64,000 nt of DNA from Dipylidium caninum (GCA_017562135.1 QEYB01000610.1:229215-293214); one strand, 5' to 3'. Shown: positions 40,127 through 52,686, counted from the stretch's first letter. Numbers and translations are program-made. Notes: a model not told the origin generated them from the sequence alone.

Positions 40127-43100
40127 TTAAACTTCGGTTGAGGGCTCCTCCAACTTTTGTGGAGCTTCAACGTGATCAATGGTCGTGGTGGCGGTCGACT
40201 GGAGAATTCGTTCTTCTGAGGGAGCAGTAGGCTGGATCTCCCCAGATGAGGTCGAAGCGGAGAAGACCTGTGCAGTAGTGTAGGTCTCTCCACCGTCCAC
40301 TGATACTAGGGTAGTGGGGGGTTGGGAGCTAGTGGTTGCGGTTTCGTCAGACGGCCCGGTGGATGAAGCGACAACTACAGCGCCTGAGGGTTGCACCAGG
40401 AGGGTTTGTGCCTGACAAAGTTGCCAGATTAATAGACGATATTAGTTCCATCCATAATTCATAAATGCATCGACCATCGAATAAAACGCAAACAGGCATG
40501 CGCACAAACATACAAACAGGCGAGCAGAGGTAAGACATAAGACAACGCAAGAGTAAGGATAGTCATGCAATGATTATAATAAGCGGAAGCGTTACAGTGA
40601 TGACACAATGGATCATGGGGAGGGAAAAAATAGAATCAGAGGGTGGTGAGAAGGATTTGTTCGATCATTTACTGCTCGATTGATCACTTACTCCCGAGGT
40701 TAGATCCGACAACTAAAAATGTAAATGTGAAATGATAACAATTATTAATGCTGCATAAATTAATGTCAATTTTGGTGACGATCAGAAATCAACCTGAACA
40801 TGGACCGTTTGGAGTTTGTTGGTGGCATCAGTAGAAGCTCCCGCCGCAGCATTTGTGGAGGAGGTAGAATGCTGCACTGAGGCCTGTGGATTCACGACAT
40901 GTACAAGTTGCAGTCCGCCTGTCGTTGCTGCCGTGCCTGCCACCCCTCCGGTCGCGATTAGGGTTCCGCCCACCTGTGCTGTCGCTACTGCATCAGTACT
41001 TGCTGTCTAGAGTTAAAAAACACTTTTGTTCAAGAGGGCTGCAAAAATATGGCCTTAGGCAAAACGGTTAACTAATTTTCTCCAGGACAGCAAGAATTTA
41101 ACAAAGAAATAGGAGTTAAATTGATATTGAAATTAGAACTAAATAGTTCAACGCCGCACACTAAAAAGAGAATATTTAGTGAAACTACACAGACACTTTT
41201 ACAATGTCTTCACAATTAAGCCGCAAAACAGGCTCATCCTGATATGGTTAAAACTAATTTAAGCGGTAATTACAAAATCATCACAAGGATTGATCTAAGT
41301 TTACTTGAAATTGCTGGGGAAGCATTTGTATTTGGAAGGGCTGTCCATTTGATGCCGAACTGGTAGCAGGCAATTGGATAACGTATTGAATTTGTTGGCC
41401 GGAAGTAGTCGCGGCAGCAGCAGGCACGGTGGCAAATTGTACAGTCGGTTGACTGGCGGCGACTGTAGTTAGCGTCCCGTCAGCACCAGCTACCAGAGTG
41501 GTAGTGGTGGGTCCTGTTGTTTCCGACTTGATAGAGACGTCTTCACCAGTCGCCTGTTGTTGTTGAACTACCTGAACTTGCGTCTGCTGTACAAGCGAAG
41601 AACCTGCCATGTGTTGAAGTGCCGATTGAGTGTGTTGCTGTTGCGTCTACATAGTAGGCATCAAATGTCTTTTATAAATGCGTGCCTGATGAGTAGAATG
41701 ATATTGAAAATATGTCAAAATATTCCACAGAACTGAAAGTAGACCCAAAACATGCCATTCACTGAGTAAAACGGGGAAGCTGTTTTATGCCAGCTATCGG
41801 TTATGATGAAAGCGAGTCGATTGCGTATGCAAGAAACCGCGTCCTATCTCCGTAATTTCTTATATCCATGTACCAATTTTTAACACCTAACAATACCACT
41901 GTAAAGCAGCGAGATTGCGCCACTAACAAAGTATGCATGCGAAACAGTGCCAATAGTAAAATTGGAAAATTTGCAAGTGATTGCACTACCAACAAAATTA
42001 AGTACCATTGAAGTGTAAATTTAGGCATTATTTAACTAAAGATAAAATAGGACAACATCGAGGCAAGGGTGAAACAGTTCACCAAAGTGTATATTAATCA
42101 ATCAATCAGTGATTTTTGCAACTATATCTAAACACAACCATCCCAAGAAAAAAAACAATACTAGATGACACAAAATTACAATCACTTTCACTTAACCACT
42201 TGTTTATTAAGACGCGTAATGTAAGGGACAAATTGATCATGATTAACCCAAACTTCACAAGCAGAAGAGTTAACGACTAACCTGATATTACGTATCTCCA
42301 TGTGACATGGAAAAGCACCTTATCCCCTGTTTGTTCTCTTGACAGCCGTTTAAAACTAAACAAGACATCAACTTCTACATCGTAGTAAATGATGCAAGAT
42401 TGCAGAGTTCACAGCACAATTGACACCAGGTGCTAACAACTTTAATAAACTATAGGACTACATTTCAAATAACAGCAATTATCGACAGTAGTACACAAAC
42501 TTAACGTCAGAATTTTAAGGTACGAGTGAAAAAAGAAGCCGATATTATGCATAAACACAGCATAAAAACTTCCTTCTTTGAATCAAAACCCAACATCACC
42601 TGGTAATTGCATCGGTATCAATGAACATTCCAAATGAAATGGCATTATATTCAATCAGAATTAAATCTTAACTTTGACGCCCAATTTCCGAGAGTTACAA
42701 CGATAATTAGTGCAATTTTATTAATCATCTAAGACCACAATGAAAATTGTAAGTACAGACACTAGTTTTATGTGAAAATGAATAAAACAAACGCAACATA
42801 GAAGCAAAGTCGAGCAATATCAAAGTACAAGCCGACTCGGAGGAAGCAATAGAAACTGACACGGGCAACGAGATCCCTATACAACAAACGCTCAAGACTT
42901 TACTACCGATACAAATTTCGAGAAATTCGAACCAAACGAAGAGTTTAAGTATCCTACAACAAAGAAAACGTGATATAATCACAGTTGCGGGAGTCTATAA
43001 CAGACGTGGAAGTTTTGGTGCCAGAGTGAAAAAAGTTGAGTACCCCAAACCAAAAACAATTCCATTCAAGTAACCCGATCGCGGAAAACAAACAGCGCAA

Positions 43101-43540
43101 AATATTCGAGCTCTTACCCTCCGATGTCCGCGACCTTCATCCCGCGGAACAATGTCAATGAGAAAATCGAATTGATCAGTGTCACCATAGGAAACGGCCA
43201 TAGATATGTCATTTCTTTGTAGGGTTCGTCTTCTATTACGATCTGTATGAAGCCATGCTCTCAAAGTCAATTCACGAATAAACAGTTCTGCCGCTTTGGC
43301 GAAAAGAATCGGCGCTTCAGCGCTGATCATCTGAACAATCAGTTAAGGAAATAAAACGAAAACCATAGTTTTGACATCGTCATCCAATTTCATAATTTTC
43401 TTTATGCGAGCTAAGGGAAGATCCTGTGTTTTAAAGGAATTCTGTTCCGGCTTTAAGCCTTCCGCTTCTTGCTTTGCCATTTCCCAGAAATTGGCAATAT
43501 GCGTTTGTGAATCGCAGGATATATCAGGTGTATAATCCAT
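40127..43540 (-). CDS. NFYC: CCAAT-binding factor subunit C (nuclear factor Y gamma)
   Basis: Five exons, all phase 0: 43540-43364, 43330-43118, 41646-41305, 41006-40794 and 40411-40127, 408 residues plus stop. The histone-fold domain (H2A-like) spans residues 40-125: [17 protein letters not shown], then [40 protein letters not shown], and [14 protein letters not shown], nearly identical to animal NF-YC. The remainder is Gln/Thr/Val-rich ([33 protein letters not shown]), the activation region. NF-YC pairs with NF-YB and recruits NF-YA to CCAAT boxes. Two oddities are two extra residues (Thr-Met) at the first exon junction and two extra residues in [10 protein letters not shown] compared with ITKFDQFDF. 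A further exon in the 1.5-kb intron cannot be excluded. Confidence 0.94.
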
Positions 43541-43559
43541 GCCGACCGCAAAAAATCAA

Positions 43560-44440
43560 ACGTTACCTTGTAGTCGCAGATAAAAAGAATAAAAGATTAA
43601 CTCTGGCGAACAAGGGAATGAATAGAAATCAATTTTCATTGGTTAAAGCCATGACAATTCTGTCTGTATAAATAAAAGGAGGGTGTCATGGGGTCAGGAA
43701 AAATGGGGGATATGGTGTAATATTAAGAGATAGAAGTAAACCGTTAAATAAAGTCCAGAAACAGACAGAATACACGGAATAGGAGAAGTTGAATACCACG
43801 AACACAGGCTATTCGATGATGGAATACAAAATTTCTTCAGTAGGTGATTGAAACAATACGAATAAAGTGAAATTTGCTTGGAAATACGTGTCAATTTAGG
43901 GGCGATGTATGAATTAGTTATAAAGAATCCAATAAGCACAGATAGTCTGTATAGTGTGAAACAAAAGGGAAGTAATATAATTGCAAATCGAAAATCTTGT
44001 AGAGAACGTGGCGGAAGTCGCTCATCACTGATTAAGCTGCCTGTCTAAAGAAAAAATCCTGGCTATTATTAAAGATATTTTAAAATATCTTCTGCCCGTT
44101 CAAGCCCCGCAAGCTCTTTGGAATATTCTAATGCGCTTCGTTTTGACAGCAGCATCCTCCTCGTGGTATTTTCGTGCCACTGTCGCTTCCACTCAAGTTA
44201 TCTATTTGCCCGATTGATACCTCACACGGTATAGTTTCTCAATTGTTATGTAGTAAACCAGAATCATTACGCAAAATTGTACGCGCGCGTATCATACCCT
44301 GAGCGCAGAAAGTAAGTGCAGATCATTTAAAGCAATTTAAACTCAGCCACTGAATTTTTACTGTTTGTTTTACCTGCCTCTACGTTTGAGTTTTGTTTGT
44401 GTTATAATGGCGCGTCCAGTAATACGCCGCTATGTATATT
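43560..44440. promoter_or_regulatory. Divergent intergenic region between NF-YC and DRC3
   Basis: NF-YC starts leftward at 43540 and DRC3 exons begin rightward at 44447, so this about 0.9 kb should contain both promoters and the missing 5' exon of DRC3. No core promoter motif is clear. Confidence 0.4.
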
Positions 44441-44446
44441 TTGCAG

Positions 44447-46637
44447 CCGGGCGGAACTAATGGTGAAAGTGAACGGCACCATTCTCACGAATTAGAAAAG
44501 CTAGAACTGCCACCCCTGGACCTTGACTTTCGAAGTCCGTGACCTTAATCGTATCTTAAGTTATTCCTATAAGGCGTCGTAAACCTGAATAGTCTCGGAT
44601 GTTTGGTTAACTTGAAACATCTTCGATTGAACCATAACAGGATCGAAACGATTGAGGGCCTGGACGGTTTGAGGAACGTTGAGTTTATTGGTTTGAATTC
44701 ATTTATCTATTTGCTCCGTAGATTTGTCCTTTAATAAAATTAAAGCAATTAGTGGTATAAGAAATTTGCTCACTCTCAAAACTTTCGTGATTAGCCATAA
44801 TGAAGTATCTTCGATCTCAAATTGTTTCGACAAACTGTTTAGTCTGGAAATGCTAATTTTAAATTCCAATAGGTTAGTAAACTTGGACGAGGTATTGGCG
44901 AATTTTAATGACTTTCGAGGTTATTTTCTTACGTAAATGTAAATCTCTGCGAATTTTGAGCATAAAATCAAATCCTTTTTGTTCTAATACGAACTACAGA
45001 GCATTTGTCCTAACATTCTTACCGCAAATAATATCTTTTGACGGTAGTAATTGTGAACCGCTGCAGGTAACTAGTATCATACTTATTCTCAGTTTGCACG
45101 TGTGGATAACGGGCTAGACTCGAAGTTGCAAGAGGTTTTGACGGAGGAAGCACGTTTAACGACATTGCAAAGTATTGAAAATGACAAATTTGAGAAGGAC
45201 CTTTGCAAGAAGAGTGCCTTCGTTGAAGAATTCGATTCCAATAATGTCATTTGTAGAATTTTTTCTAACGATATTGAATCTGCTTTACATTATCTCCCAG
45301 GGAACGTTGAAAATAGCCAAGAATATCCTTTTATTCCCAAAATACTTGCTTACCCTGTATCACGTTAACGTTGTATTTTTCTTTGAAATAACACATTCAG
45401 AAATAAGATCATTGAGGTCTGCGAAAGAGTTACTACCTTTGGAATTGCTGCAAAGAGGTCTCGCGATGTGGAAATAAGTCTGTTTGAACGGTTCGTCCGC
45501 GAGCTAAGTAGCTATGTCAAGTCCAGATCGCTCTGTTTGATTGGAGGATATTATGCGAGCAAACTCGCTGTGAGTCGTTCACATGTTCGAAATCTGTTTA
45601 CTTTCGTGATTTTTCACTCAAGCATTTCAGCACACATTTGTCAACTTAACGCCAGTTTTTTACACGAAACGCGTTTACCATATTATCGTTGCTTTCATTC
45701 AATTCTTGTAGAATCTCAGCTGTGAGAGAGTTCTCGGTGAACAACTTAATGAAGGAGAACGTTTCCGTGAGATAGAACGTTCACTAGATGACTTGTATAA
45801 CGAGCTAATGGGTTTTGAGAAACAGTTTGAAGATCAACTTGATGAAACTCTTGAAAATTTTGAAGGAGTGTTATCAGATTGTGCGGATCATTTTCTTCAA
45901 AAAATCGATGTAAGTAAACAACGTCTGAAGCAGCTCTCACAATTAGTAGTCTGAAGCAAGTGTGTAATAACTGTATCACAGCGTTTCTTAGAGCTGTGAT
46001 CAACTCTTTTAGGAGGAGGTAGGAGTTTGCCGGGATGCCGCCGACGAGTATTACAAAAGGTTTTCGAATCATTGCTTACATCTTGATAACCCTTTCCTTG
46101 AAGAAATAGGGGTTGTAGTTACCCCACAGATACAAAAGGTAAAATTCTTAAACGTGTTAACCTCGACAACCATCAATCACACCACCTAATTTTTTTTTTG
46201 TAAAAAGTAATCTAAGACTTAATAAGGTTGCAGTAAATTTTCGAAAAAACGGAGCGAGTCGTAATTTGTGTCCATTTTATTCTGTCCCTTCTTCTCGAGT
46301 GATAATAACGGACTCATGCTAGCTTTTACGTATAGTTCAGGATTGTAATCGCACTGAGTTGAAGAAGTTCTTAACTACCGTGATTTTTTTTTCATTTGGC
46401 AGATTTTTGAAGACAAAGTAGCTCTAACAGAATTCCATTGCAGACTGTCATGCTGCAAGTATAAATTCACTTGATATGAGGGCAGATAGTGTTCGTGAAA
46501 GATGCCGATCTTGGCTAACTGAAGTTAGAAGCGGACTTCAGCGAGTTCATATAAAAGAACGGAGCAAAGCGCGGATCTTTGAAATCCTTCACTTCGTAGA
46601 TTGCGAGAGAAGATATATAAATTCCTTGGAAAAGTGA
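44447..46637 (+). CDS. DRC3: Dynein regulatory complex subunit 3 (LRRC48)
   Basis: Exons: 44447-44534, 44574-44690, 44722-44891, 44920-45066, 45093-45322, 45395-45569, 45712-45909, 46013-46138 and 46431-46637. SDS22-type leucine-rich repeats come first (LKHLRLNHNRIETIEGLDGL, IDLSFNKIKAISGI, LEMLILNSNRL, LRILSIKSNPF), then the LRR cap, then coiled-coil (AFVEEF, SALHYLPGNVE, NELMGFEKQFEDQLDETLEN) ending RRYINSLEK. Spacing between landmarks equals that of vertebrate DRC3 as I recall it, with no gaps. DRC3 is part of the nexin-dynein regulatory complex that coordinates axonemal dyneins in motile cilia and sperm. The 5' end is missing. Introns are 39, 31, 28, 26 and 72 nt before longer ones; the 72-nt intron looks U12-type. 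The start of the last exon is uncertain. Confidence 0.9.
45323..45394 (+). other. Putative U12-type AT-AC intron of DRC3
   Basis: The intron begins ATATCCTTTT, a full match to the minor-spliceosome 5' splice consensus, and ends ...AACAC, an AC terminus. No GT donor exists nearby that keeps frame. Removing exactly these 72 bases joins ...VENSQE to FRNKIIEVCERV in phase 2. The distance from YLPG to the following FG landmark is then the same as in vertebrate DRC3. A branch-like GTTAAC lies about 27 bases before the end, longer than ideal. Confidence 0.65.
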
Positions 46638-46639
46638 GA

Positions 46640-47540
46640 AACTCGATGTCTTGAGGAGTATTCAGCGGGACAACGTTTGTGATTGTAAAGCTATTATTCT
46701 TAATTGCCACTAGAAAGATCAGTTGTTAAGCGCCGAGTGTATTAAGCTAAGGGCAATCCTTTGTGCTGGGTCCGTTAAAGCCCGTTGGGCAACCTGTTAC
46801 AAACGGCGGAGGGGGTTAGTTTGCCCTAACTCGTGGTATATTGCCTTGAAGTTATTTGAGTTTGGGGTGGGAGGGTTGGAGGTGACCTTACGGCGGTTGG
46901 GGTGTGTTGTGTGGTTGTGCTGTAGGCACGTTGCCCAGCTCGAAGACTGACGGCGGAAACGATGGAGTTGCCTTTTGAAAGGAAGGCAGTTCTTCTTTTC
47001 GGGATCTCAAATTGAAATGGTGGGGTAATGTTAAAAAATTATATGGGCGTGGTGATAAATTTTAATTTTTTCCCTCCCAACAACTTTTCGCCTTCAGCCG
47101 CCACTTCTGCAGGCAGTAGTTCTTGCAAGGGCAACTGCTTGATTGTGTTTGTGAACGTGTATTTCCTCGATTGCGCCATTTACACATAGGAAAAATAATT
47201 TAGATAACCATTACACAAATTAACCTTTATTACTTTTATGTTGAAGAGGGTGTGGAAAATGCTCTACGCTTGTTTATTCTTTTCGTAGTGTCCCTGACGT
47301 ATCGTTAAGGCGGTATAAGTGAGCTGTGGGCGCCTTGTTCGATTTCCCTGTTAATAGTCGCATGGTTGCTTTTTCCAACTTGTTTGTTCTTCATTTTAAG
47401 GCTCCTGTTCATGCCTTTCATGACTTCAACTTTTGTATATTCCCTATGTTGATGCATCTGTGATCCACTTTTCTGTAATTAATTCTGGTTTAGCGTGGTG
47501 CCGATTCAAAAGATTTTGCCGTTGAGCATAAACTAATTTT
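46640..47540. other. Intergenic stretch between DRC3 and IPPK
   Basis: G-rich on the plus strand at 46790-46970 with no recognised exon. It holds the DRC3 3' UTR and the IPPK 5' region. Confidence 0.4.
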
Positions 47541-47546
47541 TTGTAG
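47537..47546 (+). promoter_or_regulatory. 3' splice acceptor abutting the IPPK start codon
   Basis: The sequence TTTTTTGTAG ends directly before ATG 47547. This could be the acceptor for a cis-spliced 5' UTR exon or for spliced-leader trans-splicing, which is common in flatworms. The sequence alone cannot tell the two apart. Confidence 0.35.
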
Positions 47547-50500
47547 ATGCTACGTCTGGATGATTTAAAGTATCGGGGTGAAGGGAACAACAACATAGTT
47601 TTAGCTGACAGCATGGTAGGACTATCGGTAACTTGTGTCTCATTAATTCAGGGAACAATCTATCGAATTCGTAAAATCTCGTCGCCTGCATTGGTAACTA
47701 CTTCCCCATTTTATTGAGTCATGATTTCCAGCTTCCCACGAAGAAAACACGAGCGTTTAAGAAAAATCTGCATTCAACTGTTCTCTTTGGTCAAAGTCGA
47801 ATGGCTCTCTACTTCGGACCCGATCTTGTCTCTCCTTTTGCAAGTCCCCCTACGTTTTTACGATAAATCAGGTCATTCGTAAATTTGATCTTTAACTTTT
47901 TTGTGACTTAGAAATTGATTGATGTGGATTCATCCCTTTTGCAAGCGATCAACGATCGTTTTCAGTGCAATCGACCTGGTAGGCATTTGAGTTCCTTGTG
48001 TTTTTCATTAGAGCCTTCGATGCCTACTGTCCTACCCAAGTGTTGCTTGTTTCATATCTTTCTTAGTGGTAGTTTTTTTCGATCAGTGCTTTTTGTTATC
48101 TATAAATCTCTTTGAACAGTTGAATTTATTTGCCATTGCATATAGTAATATTTGTGCGCTAGCTTAACCACTCATACTAATTGATTCCCTGTTGTTAATG
48201 ATTCACTTGTTCCTTTTTTGTTCATTTTGCTTAAAATTCTGTGTCTATGTTTTGGTTACTAAAATAAATTCAGTGTCGTTCTTAGTAGGTTATTGTTTAA
48301 ATCACACGGACAACCTAATGGAAAATTTGTTTGTTTTTCCCACATTTTTTTTTTTCGGTACAGCTTTTCGTCTGGATCGTGGTGTTGATCTACAAGCGAA
48401 CCGCGTTCTAGCCGCTCCAGACGCCACACGCATTCCCACAGATCTCGCCCCCTTCGGAGAGGGTCCTACGATTTGTGTTGAAATCAAGGTGGGTATCCAT
48501 GCTGTTTTGCATCATACAATTTAAATAATGCAAACTAAAGTTTCGTGTACAATTAAAATCTGACTTAGACCTCGTTTCTTGAGATGCCTTGTATTTGTGA
48601 AATTCTTAAAGCTACCATCGACTGTATGTACATCAACATGCGACACTTAAGTGGACTTATTCACGCCGAAAAGTGGATCCATCGGTCTTTCCCATAATAT
48701 TTAGATTTTGTGGTTCAAAGTGAAGCCTATTTTTAGTTACAAGCCTTCCCAACTCTATGCTTTTTTGGAATTTAACTTTATCATTCTGCTATATTACCTA
48801 TTACACTGACTTATATTTCTTGATTTAAATATTACCATTGGATGGGGAGGGCTGCGTTTATTATCTTTAATAAGTAAGTTACTAGTGGTTTCCTTGCCCT
48901 TAAATTCTATTCTTATTGTTCATTTTATTTTGTTTGCTGCTGAATTCTTGCTATTTTTTATACTCCGCAATTGTTTAAACTGAAAGCCAGGCCTGTTTCG
49001 AAAAAAAAACAATTTATTACATTAAATTAGTGATTAATTGTCGTGCAATAAGCCGACCAACCTTCTTGTTCTTTGTTACCCGGTATACACAGTTATAGTA
49101 GTTCCTTACAAAAGTGGTTATATCTATATTGTTTTGAGCCAAAAACTTTCAAGCGTCGTTTTGCGTCTTGCATATGTACGTTCTGCGTTTGACTTTCAGA
49201 CTATGTAAGCCTAAAAATACTCATGCTTTGCATTAAAATTTTCTGTCCTTAGCCTAAATTCGGAGCCATCCCTTGTGGACCCGAGCGTGACTGTATAGAA
49301 GCAGCGATCCGAAGAAACGCTATTTTCTGTATCATGCAACATGACGAGGTAAGGGATTCCATTGAATGCTTGGCCAACGGTGTTTATGAAACAAGTGCAT
49401 CCATCGAATGAAGGTTGAATTACAGTCATTTTTAAGACACTACGCCGTATGCCCTTATTTGGCGTGTGTGTTCACGTTATGGACCTTTTGACCTATATGT
49501 GGCGACTGCTAGAGCAGTCACGACGGAAAGATGATTAAATAAGCAGTTGACTTAACATTTTGTAATGGTTTGACAGATGGTCAAAATACGTGGCTTTGGT
49601 TTATGGTAGTCAACGGTATGATTAGCCTGATTTTGAATATACTTTCACTGTGACCGGGGGTTTGAGTACGTTTGCAGTCATTTTAAGAGAAAATGACTGT
49701 CGGAACTTGAATGAGTCCATTTCATTTATTGCGGAGGAGTGGATTCGAACTGTCTGGTAGGCATATTCCCCACATCGTGTTAGTTGGAGGAGATGCCATG
49801 AAGGTGAAGTGGTATTTCACACACGTTGGCTTCATTTTAGACGAAACTGCGTATGTGGGGCCGACCATCGTCCTACTGTCCTTGTGATCTCTTCTCGGGG
49901 TAAGCTTTGGGTTTTAAAAAGTAAGGAATATTTTTCCTTAGCCTCGCTTGAGTCTTCACCGTCTTCTACGACGTTGTAGTCATCACATTAAGGACTATTG
50001 TTAGCTTTTCTACGTCCAAGGGCATTTACCATATTATGTAATTTTTAGTGTTACAAAAATTGATAGGGTTAAGAGTTTGTGTGAATTAACGCTTTTTGTT
50101 CCTAGCAGTTCGAAGGGGATCCGTAAAACCCCAAATTTATATGATCCCTTACTACAGTTGTCCTTCAGGGTGTTGGTTCTAGCGTCAGGATTATTTACTT
50201 TGACCCTTTTCCTACCCGGGCAACAACATCAACACTTCAAACTGTGTATAAGTGTGTATATAAATATATACATATATATATATATATAAATTTATACATA
50301 TATGTTCGCATGTATTTGCGTTGCATGTTTATTTGACTTATCCTTTGGCTATTTTTGCCTAGGAACCGCGAGAGAATGCTGCGAGCATTGTTTGCTATGC
50401 TTGAAGTCCGTCAAAATAATTTGCGGATCTTTCGCGTGAGTGGCTTTACTGATCAGCTATGCTGCTGCAGGCCTTGTAAAGAAGTGGGGTGCGAAAAGAC

Positions 50501-52686
50501 TTGGGAGTCGATTGTAAGAATGCAGTAAAGCTTGACTACTCACCTTAACAGGGTTTTTGGTTTGTGAATCTTTCCTCTCTTTTCTGTTTGCTGACCTTCT
50601 TCCCTTCTTTCCCGTAGGACAGCTCATGTGTATTAAACAACAAGATCGACAGACTGGACAGTGCATTGGTAGATTTCTTCTATCCTCCCTTGAAGGAACG
50701 CGAGAATCGGACGTACACTTACACTAGTTCTGGTGATTCCGTTGAAATTACGCCTCCCTCGTACGTCCTGTGAGAGAGTTTCTCCTTAAACCCCACTTCC
50801 TCTTTCTTATCTTGACAACTGAAGGTCCTCGAGGGAGTTGGATTTATTTGTTATCCTATGCTGAAATATAATCCTAGCAATAGAGCCGGGATTGAGGTGC
50901 TCATCCGTGGAATCTGTAAGGGTGGAGGGGATTTGAGTGCATTAATGGATTGATTGTGCACGTAATCCACACCACAACTTATAAATGCATTTGTTTTATA
51001 GCGAACAAGCCTGGAGCGACAGTGAGTGTGATGGTGGAGGTACCTGCAATTTGCACGAATGCCCGCTGGATGGCGAGGGCCCAACTGCACTGCGCCGTCG
51101 CCTTGTCGAAGGACTGATTCTGCCGGCTCTTCTTGTTGAAATCCCCCCCTCCCCTTCTTCCGCATCGGCCATTGCGCGGAGGCCCCACAACTTCCTCTAC
51201 GAGTGCGGTCTCCATCCCTATGTGCCTGTGGCTTGGGAGGGAGGTCTGTCATCTTGAGCCACGTCTGTTCTCACCTACGGACTGAACGCTAGTGTGATGC
51301 TCTGTTGTAGGGGTGAATAAGTCCTCCTCTGTCGATGCAACTTCATCGCGATGCTTGTCGGGTCTGCCGCAAAGTTCGGTGCTCGGTCGAATTTTGAAGG
51401 CGCAGTTGGAGAGCTCGCTGAGTCATGGGGACCTCATAGAGCACTATAAGTCAGTGAGGAAGTATTTCGAGGACCATGAGATTTCCTGGTAAATGAGATG
51501 AGCCAGTATCTACCGACTGTCTTGTGGCTGTTGTAGATTTAGGCATTTGCCTGCCTTCATTAAGGAAATTGATGCTTTAGTTGGACAAAGTTGTAGTAGT
51601 AGTGAATTTGTGATGATGCTTGTTTTTTATGTGTTTCAACGCTAGCTTTATGGCCTTCTGCTCATACCTCCTCATTTGTACTCCTTCGAGCCATAGGCAA
51701 AAGTCTCCTATCCACGAAAGCATTGTTATTTCCTCTCCAACAAGGAGTTGGGTTTGTTGGCTGCGTTTCGTCATTAAAAGGGGCTTTTCAGTGGGCACAA
51801 GTCTGTTATATTTTGGTGACTTGCAAAATTTGCCGTGTTGGATCGCATCCCTTTTTTTTCGTGATTTTGGCAGGGATTCCTACATCGGTGGCAAGGCTAT
51901 CGTGAATACGGCTGAGGCACCGCCACACCTTGTTGAAAGTCTGAATCTCGTATGTTGTTACGCCACCTCTACCTTGGCGTTTGTTCTTTGTCCGAGATGG
52001 TCAGCCATTGATAAAGAACCTCTGGAACTCATGTGGCTGAAGTCGGGATGCTGATAGCTGCTTTTTTAGAGTGTTCTTCTGCTATCTTGCCCCTTGGTTA
52101 TTGTTTTCAGGGTTTAGTGAAATTCTCCACACTTTGTTCTCTCGACAGTAGCTAATCAGACTGAATAGTGTATTTGTATAAATTGACTTGCTCACAGTAT
52201 TGTTTGACCATTTATTGCTCTTTGGGTTGCATGGGTACGCGGTTCTACGCCGTGTCGAGATTGGTTTGGGCTTATAACTGTGAAGATTCCATGTTTTCGT
52301 TTTAGGTGGAAAAACATCTGGTGGCTATGGTGGCGAGGGACTGTTCCATTATGCTGACTTTCCAAAGGGCAAAGAATAAGTAAGTACGTGCTATGGACGC
52401 TCTTTAGAAGAGGTTGTTCGTTCACAAAGTAGCTTGTACAAGACTTCATTGCTTGTGGATAACTTAGTGTGCTTTCCGGAAGCTCATGTCCTATTTTCTG
52501 ATTATTGCATTCCTCACCAGTCCAGTGTGCGTGTCCACGGTTGGGGGCGAGTGTTCGTGTGTTCCGAGAACTATTTTCAACATCAGTGTAGTGGACTTGG
52601 ATCCGAAAGAGCTGAGCAATCTTCAGGACCGCGTGGAATCCGAGCGTCTTGTCGTCGAACGGTTTTTGCGTCGAGGCGAAAGTTGA
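47547..52686 (+). CDS. IPPK: Inositol-pentakisphosphate 2-kinase
   Basis: Exons recognised: 47547-47615, 47652-47693, about 47729-47850, 47912-47978, 48364-48488, 49253-49348, 49841-49899, 50363-50435, 50618-50760, 51002-51243, 51311-51488, an uncertain exon near 51543-51612, 52306-52379 and 52521-52686. IPPK phosphorylates Ins(1,3,4,5,6)P5 to phytic acid (IP6). Landmarks: LKYRGEGNNNIVLAD (family YHGEGN, nucleotide loop), GPTICVEIKPKFGAIP (catalytic-lobe VEIKPK motif), SYCPCDLFSG (YCPLDLYSG), RMLRALFAMLEVRQNNLRIF, GLPQSSVLGRIL, YKSVRKYFEDHE, VAMVARDCSIMLTF (VAMTAKDCSIM) and FNISVVDLDPK. The ATG follows TTTTTTGTAG directly, as a trans-splice acceptor would. The donor of exon 3 is unresolved (an in-frame TAA precedes the only GT). 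Exons from 49841 onward are duplicated at 22221-25070. Confidence 0.9.

Noticed and set aside
49720..49770. tRNA-like B box (GTTCGAATCC on the minus strand)
   Set aside because: No matching T-stem, anticodon arm or acceptor stem could be folded around it.
51620..52054. 144-codon frame identical in both inner arms (also 22854-23288)
   Set aside because: It lies mostly in an IPPK intron and the whole region is identical between the arms, so identity is not evidence of coding. A piece (DSYIGGKAIVNTAEAPPHL) could be a further IPPK exon but does not fit the phases.
52486..52686. 66-codon frame with an apparent signal peptide, identical at 22221-22421
   Set aside because: The signal-like N-terminus is intron read-through. 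The real exon starts at 52521 (22386) after a CACCAG acceptor and encodes the IPPK C-terminus (FNISVVDLDPK).
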